A stretch of DNA of 64,000 bases from Campylorhamphus procurvoides (GCA_013396655.1 WBMV01007522.1:355108-419107); one strand, 5' to 3'; shown: positions 14,326-28,200, counted from the first letter of the stretch. The notes: generated from the letters alone by a model not told the origin. Translations and numbers: made by a program.

Positions 14326-15529
14326 ATTTTCATTTTGAGTAAATTGCATGGGGTTTCTTCTATTATGGAGCAGGGTACCCAAAGTGTGGATTCTGTTGTC
14401 AAGGACAGACTGTTTCCTTGTGACTTAACAGCATTAGTGTCTGTTAGTGCCTTTTTCTTTTTAACAAAACCCGATTTGAAATAAGTACTCCCAGAGGGTG
14501 TTGTGGGAAGAAGGCAGACTGACTGCATTCAACATAAGGATTTGCTTAGCCAGAAGGGAATACTTGACCCAGTGTAAACCAGGCAGCATGAACTGCCTCC
14601 CCAGTTTCAGCCCAGGTCTTTTATTTTCTTCATCCTTCCATTGTTTAGCTTAAAATGCACTTAGTAACAAAAAATATATTATTTTTTTTTACTAGAAAAT
14701 ATAAAAGTTGTGAGGTATCTCATGTGTCATCTTTTTAATTTCATAATTGATTTTTGCAAAGTTTATGGTTCTGTTGGCTTTTCAAATCAGCAAAATACTA
14801 CTGTCAAGCTTTTTAAAAGCCTTCTGGACATGATTTAACTGATGATTCAGTTAGTCATGCAAATATATGTATCTCCAGGTGAAAATAAACGTGTGAACTT
14901 TGAATCTCAGCCTGGAAACTGCAGCCACACTTGATATGAAGGCCTCCCGCAGGGAAGTGATGATGTGTTTCCATCAGTGTAGTATATTCATAACTGTGTT
15001 AACACTTCCATAAAAGTGTTTTCACCCAGCCTTTTACCAGTGGTGACTTGGTTTGGCAAGGAGGTCTGACTGGAGCTCGTGAGCTAAGCTAATGGTAATT
15101 GGGAAAATGTGATCTAGCTGAAATGAAAGGTTGAATTTGAGTAAGAGGCAGTGGGATGGAAGATTGTAATAAGAGTAAGCATTTAGGAAAGACATGAGGA
15201 AAACAGGACATTATCATCTCACCCTCTGCCTTCTCCAACAAGCTCCATCTCTAACTGCAAGAGTTCACCGATTTGAACACCAGCCCTGAGCTAGAAATAT
15301 ATAGATGCCTTCTTGGCACCATGAAGGAATTTATTGACTTGAGAGTAAAATGCAGCTCTTGTCCTAAAAGGACTTGGTGGGAATATTACCTCTTTCCCTA
15401 AGCCCTATCTCTACCTCTTCTTAACTGACTGGTGTTAAAAGTATAGAAATTTGACAGAAAATAAACTCCCTTGCTTTCCAGCTCCTCCTCCGAGATCACA
15501 GGGGCTGGGTGTGGCTAGGTTTAATTTCT
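14326..15529. other. Intergenic, nothing recognised
   Basis: AT-rich unique sequence between the CR1 at 14 kb and the possible LTR. Confidence 0.55.
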
Positions 15530-16250
15530 GACTATAACCAATTCGGCACTGTCAGTCTGGTTGCATTCAGCAAGATCCCAGATGCACATTGCACTGTAAG
15601 TCTGGTCTCATTTGCAACCACAGAATCACAAACAGTGCAGTTTATTGGAGCAACAGGTGTTAGATTCTTCTCAGATTGCCAGTGGTCAATTCACTAGGTC
15701 TAAAAAATTTAAGTGTACAGCACTAGGTAAAAGTGTTCCTGGATATGCTACGGCACAGGTGGAAGTGCAAATCTCACCAAAGAGACTTTCCTGCTTTAGG
15801 GAGGAGGGAGGAGCAAGCTCATCAACTTGCCTTCACGGTGGAGTTTTTTGAGGGGCTTCCCCCACCTCCAACAGATCATGACCATCACTTTAACAGGACT
15901 GCAACTACCACTTCAACCAACAGACGTGGAAGGTGCAACTACCAGATTTCATCGCTGGATCCAGTCGGTGGTGATTACGTATATCTTAGGACCCTTATCC
16001 TTTCCTTCTCTCCCTTACACATTTTCTTAAGTGTTACTTTTATACTTTAATATTGCTGTATTACTATAGATGATAACACCCAAAACGGTAACATACCTGT
16101 TTACCTTTGAAACAAGATTGTCCTAAAATACACCCTACCTATATATGTTTACAAACACCAATTATTCAGTGTCCTTTCACTCTAATCCACCCCCAGGGAT
16201 TTATTAACAAGAACCTGGGTTACCTTCCCCTTCTGGGGTGGGTTGTAACA
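15530..16250 (-). mobile_element. Possible LTR of an old endogenous retrovirus, minus strand
   Basis: On the minus strand the segment starts TGTTACAACCCACCCCAGAA at 16250, carries TATAAAAG at 16044-16037 and AATAAA at 15646-15641, then continues into sequence with no clear end near 15.53 kb. The layout resembles a bird LTR, but the 3' edge and a target-site duplication were not found. Confidence 0.4.
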
Positions 16251-16981
16251 GCTATATGGTAAAGAATGCTTTAAAGGGGCTTATTTTCAACTTCAGGTGA
16301 TAAGGGGAGAAAAAGGTACAGGAAAAAGGAGGAAAAGGGGCATAATTAAAGTTTAAATTAATTTGCAAAAGCTATTCAGATCCTAAACAAATAACATATA
16401 TAGAAAAACATGATACAATTTAGCAAACAGTGTTTAATTACAAAAAAGAGTACCAAAAGTGAAAATGAACATCAATTCTGAAAGTGAACATCAATTGCTA
16501 ATATTGTTTATGCTATACAATTTGAAGAGTTTCAAATCTTACTTTGCAAGCACCATGTGGTAATTTAGTATTCTGTCTTCTGATCTTAAAAAGACTGCTA
16601 CAAGGTGAAACATCGGCAGAAATATTTTAACATTTTGTAGAAATCTGTTTCACAAAATTCAGTCAAGAAATTTACTATTTGTTATCATATTTTACCTCAA
16701 GTTTTGTAATTAACTCAAATTGATATTAGAGTTAAGAAATATTTTCAGTACCACAAATCTAGGCTTTCACACAGATTACATGTGGTACACACATAGCACA
16801 GGACAAGCCGACTCTCATTTAGGGCCAGAAAGAGGAAAACAGACCATGCAGAATGAAGACTTCCTTCTGCACTGATACAGCCCCAAGTATGTCCCAACAA
16901 CTCCACCCTTAGGGAGCTGCAGAAAAAGAATTTTGGAAGACTGGCCCCTTAGGCACTCAGCTTCAAGGCCAGAATACAAAA

Positions 16982-16987
16982 TTTATT
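16982..16987 (-). terminator. CASP3: Candidate CASP3 poly(A) signal (AATAAA)
   Basis: TTTATT on the plus strand reads AATAAA in the CASP3 direction, 611 nt after the stop codon. It is the first canonical hexamer I found downstream of the stop. The interval 16988-17597 is AT-rich with no repeat recognised, as expected of a 3' UTR. Alternative sites farther on cannot be excluded. Confidence 0.45.
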
Positions 16988-17597
16988 TTGAAACAGCTAC
17001 CATGTTGATATAATTGCTTTATCTAATACTCCACACATAAAGTTAAAAAATTATCAGGAAAAACTGACTGTATTTTAAACATGCTTCCTAATTTTATGTT
17101 AAAAAATGAAATGGCTGTTTTCCACAGTTTATGCCCAAAATGGTAAAAACAGGTTAATTTATAACCTAAACTTTGAGAAGAAATGTACAGCGACACTACT
17201 ATCAAATAACCATCATTAATAAACATATCACATTCTGAATCTTCTTTGTAAGATATGAAACCAAACTATTTACAAGAACTGTTTCTTTTGTCTGCCCCTT
17301 TAGCCAAGTGAAACGTAGCACCAAATAGTTCTGATAAATTATGTGATCTTTCTTCGGTCTCCCCTTCCTAAGTTTTGTGATGTTCAGAGCACTACTTTCA
17401 AATTCGTCTGTGCTTCAGCTACTCAAGTTTGCATTTCTAACATAGCCACACTATGCTTTACTTCTAATAACGGACATATCTAACTGAGATAGTTCACTGT
17501 GCTACACACAGCAGTGAGAGTTATTCAAATTTAAAAGTGGTATTTTGTACTAACACTGCATATAAACTGCAGATAAAAACATAACTGAAGAATTCTT

Positions 17598-20500
17598 TTA
17601 GGAAGGGAAATAAAATTCTTTGGTGAGCATAGAGACAATACATGGAATCTGTTTCTTTGCATTAAAATCTTGTCGAGTTGAGCAGGACTCATACTCTGCC
17701 ACTTTGCGATTTACACGAGTTAAAATCTGCATGAGTTCAAGTTTCCTTGCATGTTCCTTCAGCATTTTACACAGTGACTGAATAAACCAGGAGCCTTCAG
17801 CTGAATTCCTCCAGGAGTAATAGCCTGTGGAAGAGAGCAATGTCGAAGTGATCAGATGTAGCAGCCTTTGATACAGGACAGGCTAGCAATTAGGGGAACA
17901 ATGCATTGATTCCAACAGCAATCCATGTTTTAAAATAAAAACTCAAAACCACCAACCAAAAAAATTTAGATTCCTCAAATTCCAACTCAAAAGGTTTTTC
18001 TAATCCTCTCATGCTTTATAATCTAAGAAAAGTTTTGAGTAGATAAAAAATCAAAAGGCAGGAAAACTACATTCTGCTGCAACAACCCTAGCCGTTGACC
18101 ACTTACTACTTCTTCACAGAGTACACAAATACAGAGAGTCCAGAGGGAACCAAGATGCAAAATGGATTTCAGTGTCATTGTCTTAAAGGACTACGTGCAT
18201 CAATTAAAGACTAAAACCTACTTCTGCTAACTTGTAACATAAAGGGCATACAAAGGGCTCTGCCCCTACTAATTTTGTTTAAGGATGCAAGGTAAAGAGA
18301 GTTGATATGCAAATAATATGCTGGTGTTTATCATCCACTTTTGTATATCTGATTGTTTTGTTCTCTCAGAATCATATCTTTTCCTCCTGCTGTAAATTAT
18401 TTGCACAACTCCGATTAACTGAATTTCCAGCAGAGGAACATTTGAGGATTTGTTAGTGAGAAAGATGTATATTCAGGGTTTGGTGGGGGGTTTGTTGGAA
18501 CTGAGAATAGCACCCACCTCAAAAAGAAATCAAATCAGTGTAGAAAATGTGATTGAGGGAAGAAAATTCATATTTCCATGAAAGAGTGTATTAGGTCTTT
18601 CTGAGATGGAGTTTATGGTCCCCACACCAGCCCTCACAGTGCTGTACTTTGCATTGCTAGCTGGAAAGGTGTTGGCAACACAACAGCGTTCTGGCTACTG
18701 CTGAACAGTGCTGGCACACCATCAGCACTGTCTCTCCAACATTCCAACTGCCCCATCAGTAGGCTGGGGGTGGACAAACTCTTGGGAAAAGACACAACTA
18801 GTACAGCTGACCCAAACGGACCAAGGGGATATTCCATATAAGTGAAGTCACCCACTGACTGGGTACAACTGCAAATTTTAGCTTTTAGCATCAGCAGAGG
18901 CTGACATACAGATACAGTCTCTCACCTGGAGCTGTAGAATATGCATACAGGAAATCTGCTTCTACAGGTATTTTTTGACACATTGTTTCTTCTGATCCAC
19001 TGTCTGTCTCAATACCAGAATCTAATTCAGTCCCTCTACAAGCCTATTTGGTGGAAAGAAGAATGGAAAATAAAATCAAAAATGAAGAGATAAAGGCAGG
19101 GATCATGATTAGAATATTGATTTTTTTCATGTTTTAAAAATGACAATATCCCAATTAAAAAACCTGCAAAAATAACATGAATTTACGTGTCACATTTCCA
19201 TTAGACCAATTCAGAAGAAAAGCAGCTAGCATTTAAATCAACTACACAGTTTGGATAAGATAGATACTCACTCAAAATTGTACTCAGAAACTCTTTAAAA
19301 TATTGGCTAAAATTTTACTTAATCCATAGAATCAAGGTAATGCAATCTCATCTATTACAAATACTGGCAAATTGTACCACTTTTAGATCTGAAAAGAATC
19401 TTATTCCAAAAGTAATTCCATTTAAATGAATTTTAGAAAGAATTAACTTTTTCCACTAATAATTAGTGGGAAACTATTTTTTTAGGTATCTGACTGATTT
19501 GATGATCATTGTTCAGCTGTACATCACCTGAATGAAAAAGAGCTTGGGTTTTCCTGCTAAACTTCTGCACCTGTCACCTCTGAAAAGGCTTGTTAGTGCT
19601 TTCAGTTCCAGAGGGCCGTCTGTACCGTAGATTAATCCCTCATCACCATGGCTTAGCAACACGCAAACAAAACTGCTTCGCTTGCTGTGGTCGTCTTCAG
19701 AAACTTGAAAGAAAAAGAGAATTATCTTAACTTCCTGTATTTCCTAAAAATTTTGAACATTTGATCCTTCCCATGTGACAGAATTCTTTAAGAAGTAATT
19801 CCCATGTTTAGAAACATCCAACCAGTATTCACTTCTGAACAAAAGAAGTCTGCCTACTTTACTTCAGGAGGCTGGACACAGAAAACCCCAAATTAAAGGC
19901 CAACCCTACCTATTCCAAGACGTGGTCACATAACTAGTCCAGGAATAAATGCCATGAAGAAATGGTGTTTCAAAATGAGTGATAAACATCACTCATGCAG
20001 TAATGATCAGTCTTGTGATCCACAATCGGACTGATGGAAAGTTCTGAGTTTTGGGAAAGGATGGAGAAGTCCTACCTCTCATTCCAAATGGAGATGCTTC
20101 AACTACTTGGATTACATGGGAACTGAATGCAACATGAAAGCTGTTGCTGCCGTGGCAGGAACCTAGATACTAGCAGTACCCCTCTCCTCCTCTCACTTTT
20201 GACCTGTAGTGATGTCTAGGAAGATTTTTTAAGCCTCTTTAAGTAAAAAATTAAGACATTTAAGCTTGATATAAAGTGTTCGTAGATTTACACCTTTCCC
20301 CCCTTTCATCCTGTGGCATACAAAGGGCATAAGATATATATTCTCCAACGTCTTTTGTTGCCTGACATTGTGGGAATTGTACCTAAGGACCAAGATCATT
20401 CTTTTAAATTTATGAAAAGATACAAACACGGTTTAAAAGAAAGGATCCAAAAGACATTCTGAGTGGTAACTCAAGAAGATGTAAGAGTTTGTACATGAAA

Positions 20501-23500
20501 ATGTAACAATCCCTAAAGCTGAAGTCTTACTGTTTACCAAAACACTGAATTTCTACTCTGAAAAAAATGAACTATTTATAGTTTTCTCAAGTGATCACAC
20601 TTTCAGCTACTGTCAATAGACTGGTTGCAATTATACTAATAACTTAACCATGCCTGGGAACATTCTCTGGCATAAACATTAACTGGCACCAAAGACCTAC
20701 ATCAATGTTAGTCAACACTTCCATTAAAAAAACCCAAAAAACCAAGACCAGGATCACTGCAAGTTAACTGGCTGTTGGGAATAATCACTGGAACACTTCT
20801 ACTGTTGAACTGTGACCTGGAACAGCCTGGGAGAGCACTAATAGGCACGAGTCACAGTCATGGCAGAGAACCTTCCAACAGTTGACCGGAATAGACTGTG
20901 TTCAAGTGCTATCATTACCTCCAGGCACCATTTAAGGATCTAGATGTAGCCAAGTCCAAACAAAGCAGGACTAACACAGTAGTATAAAGCTCTCACTTGA
21001 GAGGAGGGTGTTCTGTTTCACAAGCTAAACAGAAAATGAGTTGTTTCTCTAAAAGAGGAATTCAGTCCACACACCTGCAGTTCTGGTCCCTCGATCAGAA
21101 TCTCTGCTGGGCCACACCACTAAGCATGTAATATGGAACCCCTCTACCCAATCAAGCAGCTTTCTTTTCAACTCACAGAGCTTCAGTGATCCCAGGGTCA
21201 CAATATAAATCAGTCTGCATTTAAGTTTCAGTCTTTTTTCCAGCCTTCTTTAGAAGATGAGATAGGATATGGAGACAACAGTCATGGCACAAAAGATGGA
21301 GAGACAGCATAGAAACTATGATGTACATGTCATCCTAGCAATAAACCAGAAGTTGTGAAACATCATCTAAAAGAACCATGGAAGAAGAAATGTGAGAGCT
21401 AGAGATGTATTTGAAAACAGTGGTTGATTGAATATACACACTGAACATATCATTACTTACCTTTTCTCAATAATTTAAAAATGTCCTCACATGAAAGATC
21501 ATTGTTGATCTTTATTTTATATCCCAACTTCATAAAAACCTCTCTGACGCTTGCAGCATCAGCATCTGTACCTGAACGGGGTAGCATCCCTATACATAAG
21601 AGAAATGTGTTACTTTTTTTCAGATTATATAGATGGCATGGCCTGATTGAGCAAAATTCTTTTCTCACTTACACTGTATCAGTCTGATCCACTCTAACAG
21701 AAAAAACACTGCACTGTTACACATACACACCACCTCCTGCTCTCTGTACCTGTATCGTACATTTATCTACATCTTATTTTTATATCTACCTATCTATTTA
21801 GGGACATAAAAAGAATTTAATTTGCAAAATAGAATTCATGACTAAAAGGTAAGACAGATGTGTACTGCCTATCAGTTTTTCTCCTTGTTGCTGCTATACC
21901 CTAACATGTTCCCTCTAAGCATATTTGGAAAAAAGCACTGAAATGAATCACACACGTTCAAATGACTTAATTTTAGAGGGTAATCAAAAGTGGTCTGCAC
22001 TATTTAATTTTGAAGAATAACACACGGCACTAATTTATCTAAATTAAGGAAAAAAATAAAGCCTGAAAGTGGTACCAGTATGTCTGTGGAAGTTCTTGTT
22101 GTTTATTATTATACACTCCCCCATCTCTGGATAATCCATTCTGTAACTGTAGTCTGGCAGAATTCCAGAGTCCACAGACTTGCTAGCAGGTAGGTTCCTT
22201 CTGCATAGAAACCAGAAAAAGTTTAGGTGTTAGTTCCTGATCTCTTTATCTTCAAAATAACAACAACAACAGAGGCTATTTTAGCAAACCCAACCCAACT
22301 GGTAAGGTTTGCTACTTTTTCTCTCGAAGTTCCCTCAGCAACTTTGCTGATGACAACAAGATGAGTGGGTGTGGTTGATACTCTTGAGGGAAGGGATGTC
22401 AACAGGCTTGAGAGGTGGGCATGTGCCTTTAACCTCACGAAGTTCAACAAAGCCAAGTGCAAGGTCCTGTACCTGGGTGGGGGTAATCCCAACCATGGAT
22501 ACAGGCTGGGTGATGAGTGGACTCAGGGTAGCCCTGAGGAGAACTGGGAGGTACTAGTGGATGAAAAACTGAATGAGGGGTCAACGTGTGCTTGCAATCC
22601 AGCAAGCAAATTGCACCATGGGCTGCACCAAAAGCAGCATGGCTAGCAGGTCAAGGGAGGTGACTCTGCCCCTCTACTCCACTCTGGTGAGACCCCATCT
22701 GCATCCAGCTATGGGGTCCCCAGCATAAGGAGGACATGGACCTGCTAGAGTGAATCCAGAGAGATCTTATGATGAAGATGATTGTGGGGCTGGAGCATCT
22801 CTCCTAGGAGGACAGGCTAAGAGAGGCTGACAGGTTGTTCAGCCTGTAGAGAAAGCTCGGGGGAGACCTTTTAGTGGCCTTTTAGTACCTAAAGGGGGTC
22901 TACAAGAAAGATAGGAGTGCCTTCTGACAAGGATGGGTAGTCACAGAATGAAGAGGAATGGCTTTAAACTGAAGGAGAGTAGGTTTAGATTAGATAGTAG
23001 GAAAAAATGTACTGTGAGGGTGGTGAGGCACTGCAGCAGGTGGCCCAGAGAAGTTGCACATGCCCTACCTCTGGAAGTATTCAAAGTCAGGTCAGATGGG
23101 GCTTTAAGCAACCTGGTCTAGTGGAAGGAGTCCCAGCCTATGCCAGGAAGGTTGGAACCACAGGATTTTTGAGGTCCCTCCCAACTCAAATCAGCCTATG
23201 ATTCTAAGTTATGCCTGTGAAATCAGTTAGTAGATTTAAATGAAGACTGTACTTGCCCACAGGTTAAAATGAATGTTACTGGTTTGTAGAGTTATGCTCC
23301 CAAATAAAACTTTTGTTTCAGTTAAAATGTGCACATGCACAATGAATTTTAATAAAAGAGTGAAGTGTCATCTGTATTTGTAATAACCTTCTGTGCAACT
23401 TGTAACAAGCATAAAATTTAGAATCAAGGAAGAACTGTGTTTAAAATTATAATGCCTCTGCACAGGAGAATATGAAAGATTAGTTTAAGAATGACAGTTA

Positions 23501-25220
23501 TTATATCAACAAGAAATCAGTTGGGTTTTTTTTACTATCATCTTTTGAAAGCCAAATACCTGGAGGCAAGGTTAGCTCTGAGAATGCAAATCTGTTCTGA
23601 ATTCTAACCATATTACCACTGAATTTTCACAAGTAAACATTCAAAACTTAGAATGATGTGGCAGATATGTGCCCCTTTTCTGCTTAAGCAATAGCCACCA
23701 GCAGCAGTCATGATGGCTGCATCTGGATGAAGGTGGACTTTGGGGAGGTAGATAACACAATCGCTAAGCGTCATGAGTCTTCAACAGCTAAGGGCTAGCT
23801 AAGCATGCACCATCCCAAAACATGGCTTTGGGATGCAAATATGATCATAAGTCAATTACCTTACTCCATATATAGCATAAAACCCAGGGCCCACTGAGCT
23901 CTCCTGCACGGCAGCAGCATTCACACCAGGAACAAAGATGCCTCTCAAGGTTACTCCTTGAGGCTGAGATTCCTCACTGCAGCAGATTCTTGGTAAGCAA
24001 TTGATAGCATGCTAAACTTCAACATTTTAGCTGATTTAAAGGATTGATTGTGCACATATAATCATTTAGACATAAACGGCCAACGAAGCCTGGGACTAAG
24101 TCTGCATCCAGCTGCAGCTAGACTCCCCTCTGACAATAAGTTTAGAATGCAAGAAGGTCCTTTCTGAACCTCATGACTCAACAGGAGGGTGTCCCTGACA
24201 GTTGTGTCTGACCCTGTCCTCTTTGCAGTAAATGATCAAGTGTACCTTGCCAGATAATCTTGTTAGACTGTTGTTGTGTCTACTATCAAACTTTGTTAAA
24301 TCACTGTTTTGTATCAATAAACACAGTGCTACTTCTCTCTTACCAGTGAAGTATATCTCTGCATCCATGACAAAAGACCAAGACTCTATAGACATCTGTA
24401 ATTCTGCTCAAATGAGCACACTAACCATCCCGCCCACTCATGACTCTGCAACAGCTGTCAGTTTTACTCAGTCCATAGATACTGAATTTGGTATGCATTT
24501 TCTCATTTAGGCACATGGGTAAGTGGTTACAAGATTGGGGCCTATCAGATTGTATTTTACAAATAAAAAGTCTGTAATACTCTTAAAACCTGATTTTCAC
24601 TGAAATAATAAAAAGAATGACTTCAGAACCAAATTAATTTCCCAGAGAGAGCATAACCTTACAGTGGTAGACCAGTGTAACAACTAGCTGGCACCAGGAA
24701 GAACAGGCCTGCGTTTCCTCCCTTCCAGCCCAGAAGTTCCTCTTGCACTTCTGCTTCCATACACACAACCCCTGCAGCAGCTGGGCTGTCACAGGTTCAG
24801 GTCAGCTCTAAAAGCAGTTCAAGGAAAGGGGTGAACATTTAGTCTAGGGTGAGACACAGATGTCTCTTCTCAAGAAGAGCAAACCACTTCATAATACTGT
24901 TAAGCCCAGTCTAACTGCACCACAAGTATTTTGCTTTTTAGTTCTTTGTACATGCACATGGTCTGTTTTGGCAGACTCTGTGTATCTTCAAGTCAGTAAA
25001 ACTTTAATAGTTTATGATTATTACAATTTACCATAACAGAAACTTTTCTTTTTAGCATCATTTCTTCCATGGCTCTCGCCTTCTGCTACAGCACAAGATT
25101 CTTCAAGACTTAAATTGAAGACTTAAACCAAAAGTACCTCACTTACCCTTTGAAACCTGGAATAGATTTTGCATCTGCCAGATCTTCTCCCAAATGTGGT
25201 CCATCTCCTATGTCTGCCAT
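17598..25220 (-). CDS. CASP3: Caspase-3, six coding exons, 276 aa
   Basis: Executioner cysteine protease of apoptosis, cutting after Asp in DEVD-like sites; cytosolic, made as a zymogen and activated by initiator caspases. Coding exons, in transcript order on the minus strand: 25220-25147, 22182-22076, 21589-21461, 19703-19528, 19043-18926 and 17824-17598. All junctions are GT-AG and phases close exactly to 276 codons plus a TAA stop; human caspase-3 has 277. The start ATG (25218-25220) lies 19 nt inside an exon with a clean upstream acceptor, so at least one noncoding exon lies farther 5'. Visible landmarks: catalytic His122 in SHGDEG, catalytic Cys164 in QACRG, the inter-subunit site IETD176/S177, and a C-terminus of [18 protein letters not shown]. 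The prodomain site appears to be SVD29/S30. All catalytic residues are intact. The gene is head to head with PRIMPOL, as in human. Confidence 0.97.
18926..19043 (-). CDS. CASP3: CASP3 exon with the catalytic cysteine and inter-subunit cleavage site
   Basis: Fifth coding exon, 118 nt, residues 163-202. It opens exactly after the Gln of QACRG, so the active-site pentapeptide is split across an exon junction; the Cys164 codon is at 19038-19040. The exon also encodes [10 protein letters not shown], the linker cut between large and small subunits, and the start of the small subunit ([17 protein letters not shown]). The acceptor follows a weak pyrimidine tract and the donor is CAG/GTGAG. Confidence 0.96.
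22333..23207 (+). mobile_element. CR1 LINE fragment in CASP3 intron
   Basis: About 875 bp lying antisense to CASP3, between its first and second coding exons. It covers the RT C-terminal region (an FADD-like AACTTTGCTGATGACAACAAG and [19 protein letters not shown] on the plus strand) to the 3' tail ending TATGATTCTA. Several frameshifts make it dead. Confidence 0.9.
23657..24410 (+). mobile_element. Probable solo LTR of an endogenous retrovirus, in CASP3 intron
   Basis: 754 bp beginning TGTGGCAGAT and ending TTCTGCTCA (TG...CA with an imperfect terminal inverted repeat), flanked on both sides by AATGA (23652-23656 and 24411-24415). A TATA-like ATATATAGC is near 23868 and an AATAAA at 24316-24321, in the order expected of a promoter and poly(A) site within an LTR. 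No retroviral coding region is adjacent, so it is most likely a solo LTR antisense to CASP3. The family is not identified; the repeats were found by eye. Confidence 0.5.
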
Positions 25221-25239
25221 TATGGTTTTCGATTATCAA
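25221..25239 (-). other. CASP3: CASP3 5' UTR part of the first coding exon
   Basis: The minus strand reads a pyrimidine-rich tract ending TTTTCAAG, then 19 nt, then the ATG. The acceptor shows that the coding exon is not the transcript's first exon. The upstream noncoding exon could not be placed; it probably lies in the GC-rich region near 29-30 kb. Confidence 0.7.
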
Positions 25240-28200
25240 CTTGAAAATGTAAGAGAACAGAAATGTTATTACAGTTCAGAGAATAACTTTATCATAGGAG
25301 TATTAGTAGACACACAAAAAAATAGCATCTGCTGATCAGATATGATGAAGATTCTTATTTAAGGCTGAAGTTCTTTGGTGGCAAACTATATTTGCCATCT
25401 TACATCATGATATTATTATATTAAATATCAACTTCCTATCTACAGAACATCACAAACATCCATTTTCTGTGGCAACAGTTACTGATGCATCAGAAGCACT
25501 GATCTGGTTATGTATAACCTTCTTTCTTAGAAGACATTTATTTAAATTTTTAGTGACTTCAAAAGGTCTTCAAGGTTACTCTGAGTACTATTTCTTTGTA
25601 TTTTGGAGCACTGGTGTAATTAAGAAATCTTCCTCACCAAATTACTCTAGACTTGAGAGCTGTATTATGTAATGCAGCAAATATGAAATTTCCTGCAAAC
25701 CAAATTACATAAGTATTAAATAAGCTCAGTATTTTAGCAATAAAATGTCTAAAACACATTCTAGCAATACATTTTAGAAATTTACTCTAAAGGCAGTATC
25801 ACAGGGTAGGAACTAAATCAACAATGCTGAACTTGACCGATTAGAACCATGACTGGATTCCTTCATCCTAACTTGAAATTCTAATTCATTAGAAGTTCCC
25901 TCGGGGGAAAAAAGAAAAGCAATTCCAAAGGGTAATTCAAGTACCTATGACCTGTGTCCTGACAGTGATCCAACCCTATGCCTTATTATTGTGCAGGAAG
26001 CATTAGCACTGCCAATAACATCTAGTCTACAGTGACAACTGGTGTGTCTACCCAGCTCTGACGGAGGAACAGAGTTTCTGATCTCTGGGAAGTGGAAAGA
26101 ATGGCTTTCATTGACAGTGCTAGAAGTTCCCCTGCTCCTGCACAGCCCAGCTTCCAGGAGTTTGTCTGCTTCTTTCAACCCTCTCTCTACCACAATCATC
26201 CTTGGCTTTGGTTCCCAGCTTTCCTGAGCGTGGTTCTAAACAATTTTGAGCAAAATTTTATTTGTAGGAAAACATCCAACCAGACTGACCCACAATTTGA
26301 ATGCAACTCATGCTGTTCCTTCTTCTGCAGGAGTACCATGTGCAAAAGCACAACCCAAACCCTTCACTGTGGCTAGGATTAATAGGAGAGACGGGGAAAA
26401 GGTTTACTTCCTTCCTCATTTGTTCTTTGTCTACCAACAGTAATAAACAACTACGCCATATAAAAAAGCACAGCGTCACGTACCAACTCAATTATCGAAA
26501 CCTGCCAGCAGGTGTATTGACAGCAGTGCAGCTATGTCAGCACAGAAATCAACTTCTAAAAACCCAGGTATTAATCCCAGCTGTTTCACACTGTGATGAT
26601 CTGCATGACACAAGTACATGAAGCACAGAGTGTAAACTAGTAAACAGGTGCCTGCAAGAGTTGTAGTCAGCTCCTGTCTATCATACAAGCCAGCCTGGGC
26701 TACCAAGAGCTACCTGGAGAAAGCCTCACCCAAAGTACAGGGCAAGCTAACAACTTTCTGGCCAACAGATCAGATCTTGGAACCATTAGGGACGGTAAGT
26801 GGATCACTAGGTGTGCTCCAACCAAACTGCTGCATCCTTTTAGGGACTGGTTTTAATAAGTTTTAATGGTTTAGTAACGGTGAGACTAGCACTGGTGAAC
26901 ACCAGCAGACTTAAGTAAACAAACTGGAGACCTAACTGACTGCAAGCATTGAGTGCTTCTACAACACAAACGCTAAAGCATGCTGCAAACACTAAGAGAG
27001 ATCTTCAACATTTAAGTGACCTTAGATTAAGACTAAAACTGCTGTAATTGATCCAATGACAAAAAACCAATGAAATTGGAAAAAGTAGCTACAATTACAA
27101 TGAATTACAGTACTTTGTTTCCGCAAAATGTAGAATATATTCTGAAATAGCATATTATAAAAATATTTCTTACTAAAGCCTCTGCAAACCTAGCTCACAG
27201 ACTACAGTTCCAATTGTTTAATGAAGTGTTACAGCTTACTGCATTCTACTTCATCACAATCAGAGCTTGTCTAACAGACTTTAGAGAAGCTAGAGAGATT
27301 GTCTAGAAAGGCTGGTTATAACAAGTTAGGTATTTGAAATTCACATGCTTTTTCTTCAGAATAGAATCTGTAACTCACCTTTAATATCCATCAATTTCTG
27401 AGCACCTTAAAGGCACCCAGTCATCTGCATTTCTTTAAAGAACAAAAGACACCCTCAAAGAGATATCTCTTGTTGCTAGGCACTCAAATGCACGTTTTAA
27501 GCAGCAGCATGTTTTCTGGTCTAAGGCACTGGTCAGGGTAACAGCAATGCTCTCTGGAGGATGGTGCTGATTCTAACAGACTAAGAATTGCCTCATCTTC
27601 CTTTAGGTAATGCAGTGATGCCATGCTCTTTCAAGCAAAATACACATTTCCCTGTGGAGGATGATCTCATCCTACCAGGGATAGCAGCGATGAGGCAGGG
27701 GGAAGGGAGGCAGTGGGAATGAGGACGGTACATTAAGAATTTAATGAAAAATTGTTATTCTTCTCCTTGATTCTATTTTCACAGAAAGCTTAGGTAAGAT
27801 GAACTTTCAACTGTAAGGAAATGTAAAAAACAAGTGGCTGAAAAGAGCAACAGCATTTTTGTAATCTAGCAGAATAGATTCTCTAGGTTGTAGGAAGCTT
27901 ATTAAGCTTATTTACCAATACTTTATCTAAAAAACATGACGTTTTTAAAGAACCCTATGAGATAGAGATAGCAAATATAAAGATGATGCTACAGTGATTT
28001 TTACAGGTACTAAGCAGTAAAAAAAAAAAGTGGTTCTAAAAGGTCCAAAGCTATGCTTAACAAGCTAACAAAAAATGACCAATGTCTCTCTGTATGGCAA
28101 TAAGAACAAAAGCATTTTTATCTTATATGTATGCTTTTCTTTTTACAGGAAAATGAGAAATAAAAGAACCTCTTTCGCCATTCCAGCCTGGATTTACTTA

